Assembly (NCBI GenBank): GCA_947259865.1
Contig: CAMYNZ010000336.1
Span: 1-5,025 of the forward strand
Origin: an uncultured Desulfobacterales bacterium
Lineage (GTDB): Bacteria > Desulfobacterota > Desulfobacteria > Desulfobacterales > G020354645
Direction: 5' to 3'
Length of the DNA stretch: 5,025 nt
Under the pieces are notes generated by a model, which had not been told where the DNA came from, ran no database searches, and saw nothing but the letters and a program-made list of their open reading frames with translations. A program made the translations under genes and the position numbers. Below are positions 1-5,025 of the stretch, one piece after another (positions within the stretch are counted from its first letter, which is position 1; every line of letters begins with the position of its first letter).

Positions 1-161
1 ATGACCTTGACCATCGGCTGGAGTTGCTTGACAAGGAATGCCCGGCGGATTGGACGTCCAACCGAAAAGAAATCGAAGCAAAGGTTTCAAAAATCAAGGG
101 CACCTGGAAGGACGTATGGGGGGTGATGGGGGAGGGTGAATATGGCATCGGTGGCGCCTAA
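1..161 (+). CDS. C-terminal fragment of an unrecognised protein
   Basis: An open frame enters from the left edge (first full codon at 3) and ends at TAA 159-161, giving about 52 residues. The tail is charged and probably helical (HRLELLDKECPADW, then RKEIEAKVSKIKGTWKDVW) and ends in a glycine-rich stretch (MGEGEYGIGGA). The other two forward frames are interrupted by stops, and codon use here (many G/C third positions) looks like real coding sequence. I do not recognise the family from this tail, so I assign no function. It lies on the same strand as the dehydrogenase but is separated from it by nearly 700 bases holding a minus-strand remnant and a separate promoter, so it is probably not in that transcription unit. 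Confidence 0.6.
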   Translation, partial: DLDHRLELLDKECPADWTSNRKEIEAKVSKIKGTWKDVWGVMGEGEYGIGGA

Positions 162-167
162 TCCGGT

Positions 168-203
168 TAGCCGGTTGGCCCGTTTTGCCCGTTGACCCGG
201 CTA
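168..203 (+). terminator. Weak hairpin after the first gene, possible terminator
   Basis: TAGCCGG (168-174) pairs perfectly with CCGGCTA (197-203), six bases after the stop codon of the upstream gene. The 22-base loop is rich in CCCGTT repeats and can add a few weak inner pairs. There is no clear T tract after the stem, so it is at best a weak or factor-assisted terminator. Confidence 0.3.
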
Positions 204-315
204 TGATTTGAGCGTTGGACTGGACATAATCCAACTGATGATATTAAATTGTGAACATATACACCCATTCAATCATTCCCAAAAAATAAGAACCCGTTCA
301 ATTCACTAAGGATCG

Positions 316-549
316 CTTCAAGGATTCAAGTGTTTGCTTTCTAAAGATTTTATCAGCGCTTTTAACATTTTTTCTATTTCGGCTATGTCTTTTTTGCTAT
401 ACCTAATTCACCTTTTTCAATGAAGCCTAAATCCCCGGCTAATAACATCTGGGTTTCCAGTTCACAAACCGAATCATAAGAAATGTAAAGCATCCTAATG
501 TAATCAAGGGTTGTCTTTGTCCTATATCCTTTCACTCGAATCCTTGAAT
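316..549. repeat. Inverted repeats bracketing the four-helix-bundle remnant
   Basis: The left arm is CTTCAAGGATTCAAGTG at 316-332. The right arm is CACTCGAATCCTTGAAT at 533-549. The reverse complement of the left arm matches the right arm at 15 of 17 positions. The right arm continues as a short tandem (AATCCTTG twice, then ACCCCTTGGACCC). The arms sit at the two ends of the four-helix-bundle remnant and could fold it into a single stem, as the ends of rRNA intervening sequences do. Confidence 0.6.
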
Positions 550-580
550 CCTTGACCCCTTGGACCCTCTGAGACCACAC
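318..580 (-). pseudogene. Truncated, frameshifted four-helix-bundle (23S rRNA IVS-type) protein
   Basis: Read on the minus strand, the segment GYRTKTTLDYIRMLYISYDS-VCELETQMLLAGDLGFIEKG matches the C-terminal half of the four helix bundle / 23S rRNA intervening-sequence protein family, which is usually about 115-125 residues. The literal frame runs from GTG at 580 to TAG at 383-385. A run of six T (390-395 on the plus strand) marks a frameshift. In the next frame the family C-terminus continues as KDIAEIEKMLKALIKSLESK and ends at TGA (318-320). The N-terminal helices are missing: upstream of GYR there is only low-complexity leader sequence (repeats of AATCCTTGA on the plus strand), so the gene also carries a deletion. 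Proteins of this family are encoded inside rRNA intervening sequences and in stand-alone copies, and their role is poorly understood. This copy is very likely non-functional. Confidence 0.7.
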
Positions 581-717
581 TTACTGACTTTAAGATTATT
601 CACTTGACTTGCCTTAATTTGCTACAACCACTCGGGAGATGATCTTTCTTTTATAATTAATCCACATAAACCGGGTCCATTCGTGCCCCTGGAAATCCCG
701 ATCTTTTTTGGCAATGC

Positions 718-746
718 TTGACATTAAAATATGATTTGCCTAAAGT
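718..746 (+). promoter_or_regulatory. Predicted sigma70-type promoter for the dehydrogenase gene
   Basis: A perfect -35 box TTGACA (718-723) is separated by 17 bases from TAAAGT (741-746), which matches the -10 consensus at 4 of 6 positions. Initiation near 753 would give an untranslated leader of roughly 95 bases before the ATG at 849. A weaker alternative is TTGTCA at 769-774, without a convincing -10. The rest of 581-848 is AT-rich spacer with no credible gene. Confidence 0.5.
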
Positions 747-833
747 GCCGATGCTTGCTAAAAGAATTTTGTCAATATCGTTCAAACACCGATACCTTTT
801 TATATATGGGATCACGATTTAACAATAAACGTC

Positions 834-841
834 AAAGGAGG
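834..841 (+). promoter_or_regulatory. Ribosome-binding site fixing the dehydrogenase start
   Basis: AAAGGAGG lies seven bases before ATG 849-851 and is a near-ideal Shine-Dalgarno sequence. It matters because the long uninterrupted frame can only start downstream, at GTG 883, which has no such site. This supports 849 as the true start and a broken frame shortly after it. Confidence 0.85.
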
Positions 842-848
842 AAACGGT

Positions 849-2304
849 ATGTCATTGCCATTAATAAAAAATTACATCAACGGTGAATGGGTTGAATCCA
901 AGTCATCAACGTTTGGAGATGTGTGGAACCCGGCTCGGGGTGAAAAAATTGCCCACAGTTGCCTATAGTAACAAAGAAGATGTGGACCAGGCCGTGAAAG
1001 CGGCCAAAGATGCCTACTGGGAATGGCGCGCCACACCACCCCTGACCAGGGCCCGCTATCTGTTCAGACTCAAGGAGGCTTTTGAGGAAAATTTTGAAGA
1101 TATCGCCCGCACGTTGACCTCCGAGCAGGGCAAGGCGATTGACGAATCCCGGGGGGAGGTCCGGCGTATGATCGAAAACGTGGAGCATGCTACGGGTGTG
1201 ACGACTCTGATGACCGGATATACCATGGAAGACATTGCCAAAGACATCGATTGCATGGGCCACCGTCAGCCCATGGGTGTTTTTGCCGCTATTGCTCCCT
1301 ATAATTTTCCCGGAATGGTTGCCTGGTGGTTTTTGCCTTACGCCATCGTATGCGGCAACACATTCATCCTCAAGCCTTCCGAACAGGTGCCGATGACCCA
1401 GAGTCATATATTCCAAATTATTGATGAGATTGGTTTTCCGGAAGGAGTTTTGAACATGGTGCATGGCTCGCGGGAGGTGGTCAATGGCCTGCTGGATCAT
1501 CCGGATATCGAGGGGATCTCATTTGTCGGTTCGACACCAACCGCCAAGTATATTTATCAGCGCTGTGGTGAAACCGGCAAAAGAGTCCAGGCGTTGGGGG
1601 GGGCCAAAAACATCGTGGCCATTATGCCGGATGCCGATTTGGATGAAGCCATGCCTTCCTTGATTACCTCTTTTTATGGTTGTACCGGACAGCGTTGCCT
1701 CTCCGGCTCGGTTTTGGTACCGGTGGGAGATGTTGCCGATAAACTTAAAGATAAATTCATGGCGGCCGCCAAGGAGGTTAGAGTCGGCGACGGCCTGAAT
1801 GAAAAAACAGCCATGGGGCCGGTGGTGAGCGCCGCCCACAGAGAAAGAGTGCTGGGTTATATTGAAAAGGGCATCCAGGAAGGGGCCGAGCTGGTGCTCG
1901 ATGGTCGCGATTGCAAGGTGGAAGGCTTTCCAGACGGCTTTTTTATCGGCCCGACCATTTTCGATAACGTAAAACCCGATATGACCATCGCCAAAGAGGA
2001 GATTTTCGGTCCGGTCGTCAGCATCGTTCGCACCAAAGATCTGGATGAGGTCATTGATTTGATCAATTCTCGCGGCTTTGCCAACGCTGCCTGCCTCTAT
2101 ACCTCCAGCGGCTCCACGGCCCGGGAGTTCAAATACCGGGCGCTACCGAGCATGCTGGGTATCAACATCGGCATTGCAGCGCCCATGAGCTTTTTTCCCT
2201 TCGGCGGTGCCGGCAACTCGATGTTCGGTGATATAAAAGCCCACGGTCAGGAAATTTTTCACTTTTTTACGGATACAAAAGTCGTCATACAACGCTGGTT
2301 CTAA
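849..2304 (+). CDS. mmsA: CoA-acylating methylmalonate/malonate-semialdehyde dehydrogenase, frame broken near 951-954
   Basis: An aldehyde dehydrogenase superfamily enzyme of the (methyl)malonate-semialdehyde type. This family oxidises and decarboxylates the semialdehyde with NAD+ and CoA to propionyl-CoA or acetyl-CoA in the cytoplasm. The ATG-849 frame gives MSLPLIKNYINGEWVES and NPARGEKIA, the family N-terminus, then hits TAG after 39 codons. The rest continues in the next frame (open from GTG 883). Dropping one C from GCCC at 951-954 restores a 484-residue protein, close to the family's usual 480-500. In corrected numbering: PYNFP with Asn152; KPSE with Lys175; FVGS in the nucleotide-binding region; GQRC with catalytic Cys283 preceded by Arg282, which helps bind the substrate carboxylate in characterised homologues; EEIFGP with Glu384. 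The usual general-base Glu of hydrolytic members is absent (RVQALGGAKN), as in CoA-dependent enzymes. The break is either a sequencing or assembly error or a recent mutation. Sulfoacetaldehyde or another semialdehyde is a possible substrate. Confidence 0.85.
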
Positions 2305-2447
2305 ACTGGTTTCAATACCATCATCTCTTGGCCGATGGCGGCGTTGCTCGTTGTCGAAAACTGCTCACGTACTACCTGTACGCTGCGCATTTTCTCCTCC
2401 TCGAGCCTTGCCATCGACCAAGATCTAAAGGCCTTGAAACCAGTTTA
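2302..2447. repeat. 146-bp imperfect palindromic element after the dehydrogenase gene
   Basis: A perfect 14-bp inverted repeat forms the ends: TAAACTGGTTTCAA (2302-2315) and TTGAAACCAGTTTA (2434-2447). Inside, CTTGGCCGATGGC (2327-2339) pairs with GCCATCGACCAAG (2410-2422) at 12 of 13 positions, GCTCG (2346-2350) pairs with CGAGC (2402-2406), and CGTAC (2368-2372) pairs with GTACG (2378-2382) around a 5-base loop at the centre. The whole stretch can fold as one long interrupted hairpin. It has no transposase. The left end contributes the TAA stop of the dehydrogenase. The design resembles a non-autonomous REP/MITE-type element, and the fold could also slow or end transcription between the two genes. 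Confidence 0.7.
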
Positions 2448-2520
2448 AATCGTAGCGAACGGAAAGTTTATAAAACCGATTCTAAACAAGAGCCGTTATT
2501 ACGTAAAAATAAAACAGAAG

Positions 2521-2601
2521 GGGTTGCGGCTCATTCATGCGCGGGTATGCATCAATTTCTATTAACCCGCAACGCGTGACCCGAAACCCGCAACTTTTTT
2601 T
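2521..2601 (+). promoter_or_regulatory. Repeat cluster with alternative hairpins and T tract before the ferritin-like gene
   Basis: The 10-mer AACCCGCAAC occurs twice, at 2564-2573 and 2585-2594, exactly 21 bases apart. An upstream GTTGCGG (2523-2529) can pair with CCGCAAC in either copy (2567-2573 or 2588-2594). The second pairing is followed at once by seven T (2595-2601), like an intrinsic terminator. A smaller hairpin GCGGGT (2541-2546) with ACCCGC (2565-2570) competes with the first. The cluster ends one base before the Shine-Dalgarno of the next gene, so it could be an attenuator or a pair of protein-binding sites. The stems are short and the outer loop is long. Confidence 0.3.
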
Positions 2602-2609
2602 AGGGGAGG
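2602..2609 (+). promoter_or_regulatory. Ribosome-binding site for the ferritin-like gene
   Basis: AGGGGAGG lies five bases before ATG 2615-2617. It decides this start over an in-frame ATG at 2537, which has no comparable site and would translate through the repeat cluster. Confidence 0.75.
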
Positions 2610-2614
2610 GCATC

Positions 2615-3043
2615 ATGCCTCTGGAAAATTTTGGAAGCATACTCAATTTTGCCGAGCAACTCGAAAGCCAGGACCAGGAATTCTATACATCTTTGGCCGC
2701 CAATCCGGCCTGTTCCGAACACAAAGAAGTGTTTGATCAGTTGGCGGCCGATGCCAGCAAAAATTTAAAAAATGTACAGCGAACCCGTCGAGAAAACGTA
2801 ACCGAAATGATCCTGGAGCCGATTAAGGATTTTATCCGGGCCCCTTTTTGCGAGGAGTGCGAGGCTGCCAACACCATGAACGCGTCCGAGGCCTTGGAAA
2901 CTGCGCGCAGGCTGGAAGAAAGGGCCCGGCGTTATTATCTGGAGGCTGCTGAAAAAATAAAAGCCTTACCCGAGGTTGCCCGTGCATTGAGAACCCTGGC
3001 CAAGAAACGGCAGGTGCACCTCGATAAACTTGCTGCTTTATGA
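2615..3043 (+). CDS. Small rubrerythrin/ferritin-like helical protein with a partial di-iron ligand set
   Basis: The protein has 142 residues, is cytoplasmic (no signal peptide or membrane segment) and is predicted almost wholly helical. Two halves show the rubrerythrin-type pattern of an E helix followed by an LA-x-x-E-x-x-H helix. Half one: Glu17 with Phe23-Tyr24 (ESQDQEFYTSLA), then LAADASKNL at 43-51, where the expected Glu and His are Ala47 and Asn50. Half two: Glu101 with Tyr107-Tyr108 (LEERARRYYLEAA), then LAKKRQVHL at 128-136, where Glu is replaced by Arg132 but His135 is kept. So only Glu17, Glu101 and His135 remain, which makes a standard di-iron peroxidase or ferroxidase site doubtful. 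A CxxC pair (Cys79, Cys82) sits in the linker between the halves; rubredoxin-like or zinc motifs elsewhere are absent. It lies in the same direction as the dehydrogenase and aminotransferase genes. I assign the fold with fair confidence and no specific function. Confidence 0.65.
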   Translation: MPLENFGSILNFAEQLESQDQEFYTSLAANPACSEHKEVFDQLAADASKNLKNVQRTRRENVTEMILEPIKDFIRAPFCEECEAANTMNASEALETARRLEERARRYYLEAAEKIKALPEVARALRTLAKKRQVHLDKLAAL

Positions 3044-3085
3044 TGGCAAGTGGCTGCAGTTTTCCGTTGCAGCATCATGGTTTTT
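3041..3085 (+). terminator. Possible terminator after the ferritin-like gene
   Basis: GCTGCAG (3053-3059) pairs with TTGCAGC (3067-3073) around a 7-base loop (six Watson-Crick pairs plus one G-T). TGAT at 3041-3044 and ATCA at 3074-3077 could add outer pairs across an internal bulge. Five T follow at 3081-3085, eight bases past the main stem, so strength is uncertain. If active it would separate the ferritin-like gene from the aminotransferase gene. Confidence 0.4.
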
Positions 3086-3156
3086 GGGATCAATTTTCAC
3101 TGTTTCACCATTAAAAGTGTAAATCTTCAGTGTCCTGTAAAATGGACCCAAATTCC

Positions 3157-3187
3157 ATTATTTCAATTGTGAGCCAAGTGAACTAAT
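3157..3187. promoter_or_regulatory. 31-bp dyad, candidate operator upstream of the aminotransferase
   Basis: The left arm ATTATTTCAATTG (3157-3169) and the reverse complement of the right arm (3175-3187), ATTAGTTCACTTG, agree at 11 of 13 positions around a 5-base centre. The pattern ATTA-n-TTCA-n-TTG suits a dimeric DNA-binding regulator. It lies about 85 bases before the ATG at 3272. The exact 8-mer TTCACTTG also occurs at 599-606, upstream of the dehydrogenase promoter, with ATTA next to it. No regulator gene is in the window, and I found no convincing promoter boxes in 3086-3200. Confidence 0.35.
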
Positions 3188-3254
3188 TTCGGTCTCTGCT
3201 ATATGCCTGACTCCTATGGCCGTTGGATGGAGTCGCATGAAATAAACTTATACC

Positions 3255-3262
3255 AAAGGGAG
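3255..3262 (+). promoter_or_regulatory. Ribosome-binding site for the aminotransferase
   Basis: AAAGGGAG lies nine bases before ATG 3272-3274. It favours this start over an in-frame ATG at 3203 that lacks a Shine-Dalgarno and would add 23 residues of unlikely composition (MPDSYGRWMESHEIN and onward). Confidence 0.7.
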
Positions 3263-3271
3263 TATCCAAAA

Positions 3272-4657
3272 ATGAGTGACGCAATCGCCAAAATTAAGGA
3301 ATTGACCGATCATACCTACGGCACCTGGAATCGCCAATGTGCATGGAAAACGCCTTTGTTGATTACAGATGCAGAGGGGGTCTATTTTTACGATGATAAG
3401 GGCAAGTCTTATATTGACTTCTCATCGCAGCTTATGTGTTCTAATCTGGGCCACAAAAATAAAGCTGTCATCGAAGCCATTATAAAACAGGCTGAAAAAT
3501 TACCCTATGTCGCACCGGGTTTTGTCAATGAAGCGGCTATGGCGGCTGTTGAGGCCTTACGATCGGTGATGCCTGAAGGCCTGACAAAATATTTCTTTTC
3601 TACAGGTGGTACTGATGCCAACGAAGCGGCTTTGAAAATGGTCAGGCAATCCAAGGCACCGGCCTATAAGGTCATATCCCGTTACCACTCCTATCATGGG
3701 GCCACACCGGCCGGCGCGGCATTTACCGGAGACCCGCGCCGATGGTTTGCCGAGCAAGCACGCTGCATTGTGCCGGGGGTTCGTTTCGCACCGGACCAAT
3801 ATTGCTATCGATGCCCGTTTGATTTGACCTACCCGGACTGCAAGGTTCAATGCGCCCGATATCTGGATTACATGATCAAGGAGGAAGGAAATATTGCTGC
3901 CATTATAGTCGAACCCGTGGTGGGTACCAACGGGCGAATCGTGCCGCCGCCGGAGTATTTTCCGATAGTTCGTCAAATCTGTGATGAAAATGATGTCCTG
4001 TTGATAGCCGACGAGGTTATGTCCGGCTGGTTCCGCACCGGTAAGGCCTTCGCCATGGAACACTGGAATGTCATCCCGGATGTTTTAACCACCGCCAAAG
4101 GTGCAAGTGCTGCTTATACACCGGTGGGTATCACTGTCTCGTCGGATGCGGTGGCCGAGTATTTCGAAGAGGAGCTTTTTTGCCACGGCCATACCTATGC
4201 CTATCATCCCCTGGCAGCCTCAGCTATTCCCCCGGCAGTTGCCGAATATACCAAATTATTTGACTCCGGTCTACCCCAGCGAGCCAGCCAACATTTGAGG
4301 AACAAGCTTTATGAATTGGCGGACTCCCACCACTGTATCGGGGATGTCAGGGGTATCGGTCACTTCTGGGCACTTGAAATTGTAAAAAACCGTAAAACCA
4401 AAGAACCCTTTGATTACAAAGCCGATAAACTCAGCGGCAAGAAACTGATGACGGCTCAAATTGCCGCGGATGCCATGCCGCAGGGATTGTACATGGCCGC
4501 GTGGTATGACACCCTGGTGATTGCACCGCCATTGATCATCACCGAAGAACAGATCGACGAAGCCATAAGCATCCTGGACAAATCCCTGACGGTCGGCGAT
4601 AAGGCGGCGGTTGAAACCGATGTTCCGGCCTCCAGAAGCTGCGAATACAATAAATAG
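3272..4657 (+). CDS. Class-III PLP-dependent omega-aminotransferase
   Basis: A fold-type I, class-III aminotransferase of 461 residues, a normal length for the family. It should move the terminal amino group of an omega-amino compound to pyruvate or 2-oxoglutarate, leaving a semialdehyde. Visible features: substrate-side N-terminal segment ending in DKGKSYIDFSSQL; STGGTDANEAALKM (110-123), the cofactor-phosphate loop; YHSYHG (138-143), with the aromatic that stacks on the PLP ring; EPVVGTNG (214-221); LLIADEVMSGWFRTGK with Asp247, which binds the pyridine nitrogen; TTAKG with Lys276, the Schiff-base lysine. All key residues are present, so it should be active. A four-cysteine stretch lies at 178-194 (C-x2-C-x8-C-x3-C). 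The gene sits downstream of the semialdehyde dehydrogenase on the same strand, suggesting a shared route for beta-alanine, 3-aminoisobutyrate, GABA or taurine. Sequence alone does not settle the substrate. The C-terminal tail after about residue 440 is variable. Confidence 0.85.
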   Translation: MSDAIAKIKELTDHTYGTWNRQCAWKTPLLITDAEGVYFYDDKGKSYIDFSSQLMCSNLGHKNKAVIEAIIKQAEKLPYVAPGFVNEAAMAAVEALRSVMPEGLTKYFFSTGGTDANEAALKMVRQSKAPAYKVISRYHSYHGATPAGAAFTGDPRRWFAEQARCIVPGVRFAPDQYCYRCPFDLTYPDCKVQCARYLDYMIKEEGNIAAIIVEPVVGTNGRIVPPPEYFPIVRQICDENDVLLIADEVMSGWFRTGKAFAMEHWNVIPDVLTTAKGASAAYTPVGITVSSDAVAEYFEEELFCHGHTYAYHPLAASAIPPAVAEYTKLFDSGLPQRASQHLRNKLYELADSHHCIGDVRGIGHFWALEIVKNRKTKEPFDYKADKLSGKKLMTAQIAADAMPQGLYMAAWYDTLVIAPPLIITEEQIDEAISILDKSLTVGDKAAVETDVPASRSCEYNK

Positions 4658-4667
4658 TCGTCTACAA

Positions 4668-4687
4668 TCTGGCCCTGACAGGCCGGA
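4668..4687 (+). terminator. Hairpin after the aminotransferase, possible terminator
   Basis: TCTGGCC (4668-4674) pairs with GGCCGGA (4681-4687), seven pairs with one T-G wobble, around a 6-base loop, ten bases after the stop codon. A second small inverted repeat (GTGGTA and TACCAC) follows between about 4695 and 4722. There is no immediate T tract, so termination is only suggested. Confidence 0.35.
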
Positions 4688-4739
4688 CCAAGGTGGTGGT
4701 ATTTATAATTTTGGGGGTACCACAAATTAGCTGATGCTG

Positions 4740-4849
4740 AATATCGAATATCGAAGTATGGCGTTGCTGCGCTCCGTCTTTTTAAATGAATAAAAATGAC
4801 AGCATACCTTACTTCGACATTCATCATTCTTTAATCGATATTCGATATT
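4740..4849. repeat. 110-bp imperfect palindromic element after the aminotransferase gene
   Basis: Perfect 15-bp outer arms, AATATCGAATATCGA (4740-4754) and TCGATATTCGATATT (4835-4849), enclose a second inverted repeat, CGAAGTA (4752-4758) with TACTTCG (4810-4816), and a central hairpin of GTC-TTTTT (4776-4783) with AAAAA-T-GAC (4792-4800). Each outer arm is itself a tandem of a 7-base unit (AATATCG). No credible protein is encoded. The nested palindrome and lack of a transposase suggest a dispersed REP/MITE-like element. Its sequence is unrelated to the element at 2302-2447. Confidence 0.65.
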
Positions 4850-4937
4850 AAATATTGTTTTGTATAAAAAGCGTAAAATTTAGGACTAAAGGCCAGCAAT
4901 TCCCCATGAACTGCATACACCTTGGCGAGCTTTAGCT

Positions 4938-5025
4938 TTATATTGAGATACTTTCACCCAATTTGGGAACCCTGGCTTGAAAGCCGGCATTATCCAGATT
5001 CTTTGCGAAGGCAAGGGCCTGATCC
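4938..5025 (-). CDS. C-terminal fragment of an unrecognised protein on the minus strand
   Basis: On the minus strand a frame enters from the right edge (first full codon at 5024) and ends at TAA (4938-4940). It gives 28 residues that include ALAFAKNLDNAGFQARVPKL. The codons favour C at the third position and the peptide looks like a real amphipathic helix and strand. A second minus-strand frame is also open here for 46 residues, but its composition (IRPLPSQRIW, then CSSWG) is less protein-like. Too short for a family call. If real, the gene is convergent with the aminotransferase. Confidence 0.45.
   Translation of the reverse strand, partial: DQALAFAKNLDNAGFQARVPKLGESISI

Noticed and set aside
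541..560. Short tandem AATCCTTG units as a CRISPR-like array
   Set aside because: The units are only 8-9 bases, adjacent and without spacers. They belong to the leader repeats of the four-helix-bundle remnant.
700..735. Possible sigma54 promoter (TTGGCAATGCTTGAC)
   Set aside because: The GG and GC elements do not match the -24/-12 consensus and spacing. The same stretch contains a perfect sigma70 -35 box with a 17-base spacer.
942..960. Programmed ribosomal frameshift in the dehydrogenase
   Set aside because: The change needed is to skip one base. The A6 run just upstream would favour slippage the other way, there is no stimulatory structure or slow codon, and this enzyme family is not known to use frameshifting. 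A mutation or sequence error is simpler.
877..1500. 207-codon open frame on the minus strand
   Set aside because: It lies wholly opposite the dehydrogenase, whose conserved motifs are unmistakable. The peptide is His- and Gly-rich with no recognisable domain. The minus-strand frames at 1056-1256, 1519-1839 and 1857-2084 are shadows for the same reason.
2328..2579. 83-codon open frame on the plus strand
   Set aside because: It starts inside the 146-bp palindrome and ends in the repeat cluster, with no good ribosome-binding site and low-complexity peptide.
3203..3271. Upstream ATG for the aminotransferase at 3203
   Set aside because: It has no Shine-Dalgarno. The ATG at 3272 has AAAGGGAG at a suitable distance and begins where the family N-terminus is expected.
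3557..4063. 168-codon open frame on the minus strand
   Set aside because: It is opposite the core of the aminotransferase, has no ribosome-binding site or recognisable motif, and is a shadow.
4456..4827. 123-codon open frame on the minus strand
   Set aside because: It runs through the palindromic element and then antisense to the aminotransferase 3' end. Composition and location argue against a gene.

Overview
The window looks like chromosomal DNA from a mid-GC Gram-negative bacterium. The best guess is an anaerobic Desulfobacterota (former deltaproteobacterial) lineage. That guess rests on the protein flavour, a four-helix-bundle (23S rRNA IVS type) gene remnant and large imperfect palindromes after stop codons. 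It is inference from pattern, not from a search.

Layout. The 3' end of an unrecognised gene (1-161, +) is followed by a weak hairpin. A decayed four-helix-bundle gene on the minus strand (318-580) has lost its N-terminal half, carries a frameshift at a homopolymer and is bracketed by inverted repeats. A promoter-bearing spacer (581-848) leads into three plus-strand genes: a CoA-acylating methylmalonate-semialdehyde-type aldehyde dehydrogenase (849-2304), a small rubrerythrin/ferritin-like helical protein (2615-3043) and a class-III PLP omega-aminotransferase (3272-4657). A minus-strand gene tail enters from the right edge (4938-5025).

The dehydrogenase has a good Shine-Dalgarno and ATG at 849, but an extra base near 951-954 breaks the frame. 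Read literally, the ATG frame stops after 39 codons and the rest lies in the next frame. Correcting one base restores a 484-residue enzyme.

Function. The aminotransferase would turn an omega-amino acid (beta-alanine, 3-aminoisobutyrate, GABA or taurine are candidates) into a semialdehyde. The dehydrogenase could oxidise and decarboxylate that to acetyl-CoA or propionyl-CoA. The ferritin-like protein between them keeps only part of the di-iron ligand set, and its role is unknown.

Non-coding structure. Two long imperfect palindromes (2302-2447, whose left end supplies the dehydrogenase stop codon, and 4740-4849) look like dispersed REP/MITE-type elements. A 31-bp dyad (3157-3187) precedes the aminotransferase. 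A repeat cluster with a T tract (2521-2601) directly precedes the ferritin-like gene's ribosome-binding site. I see no tRNA, rRNA, CRISPR array, transposase or defence system.
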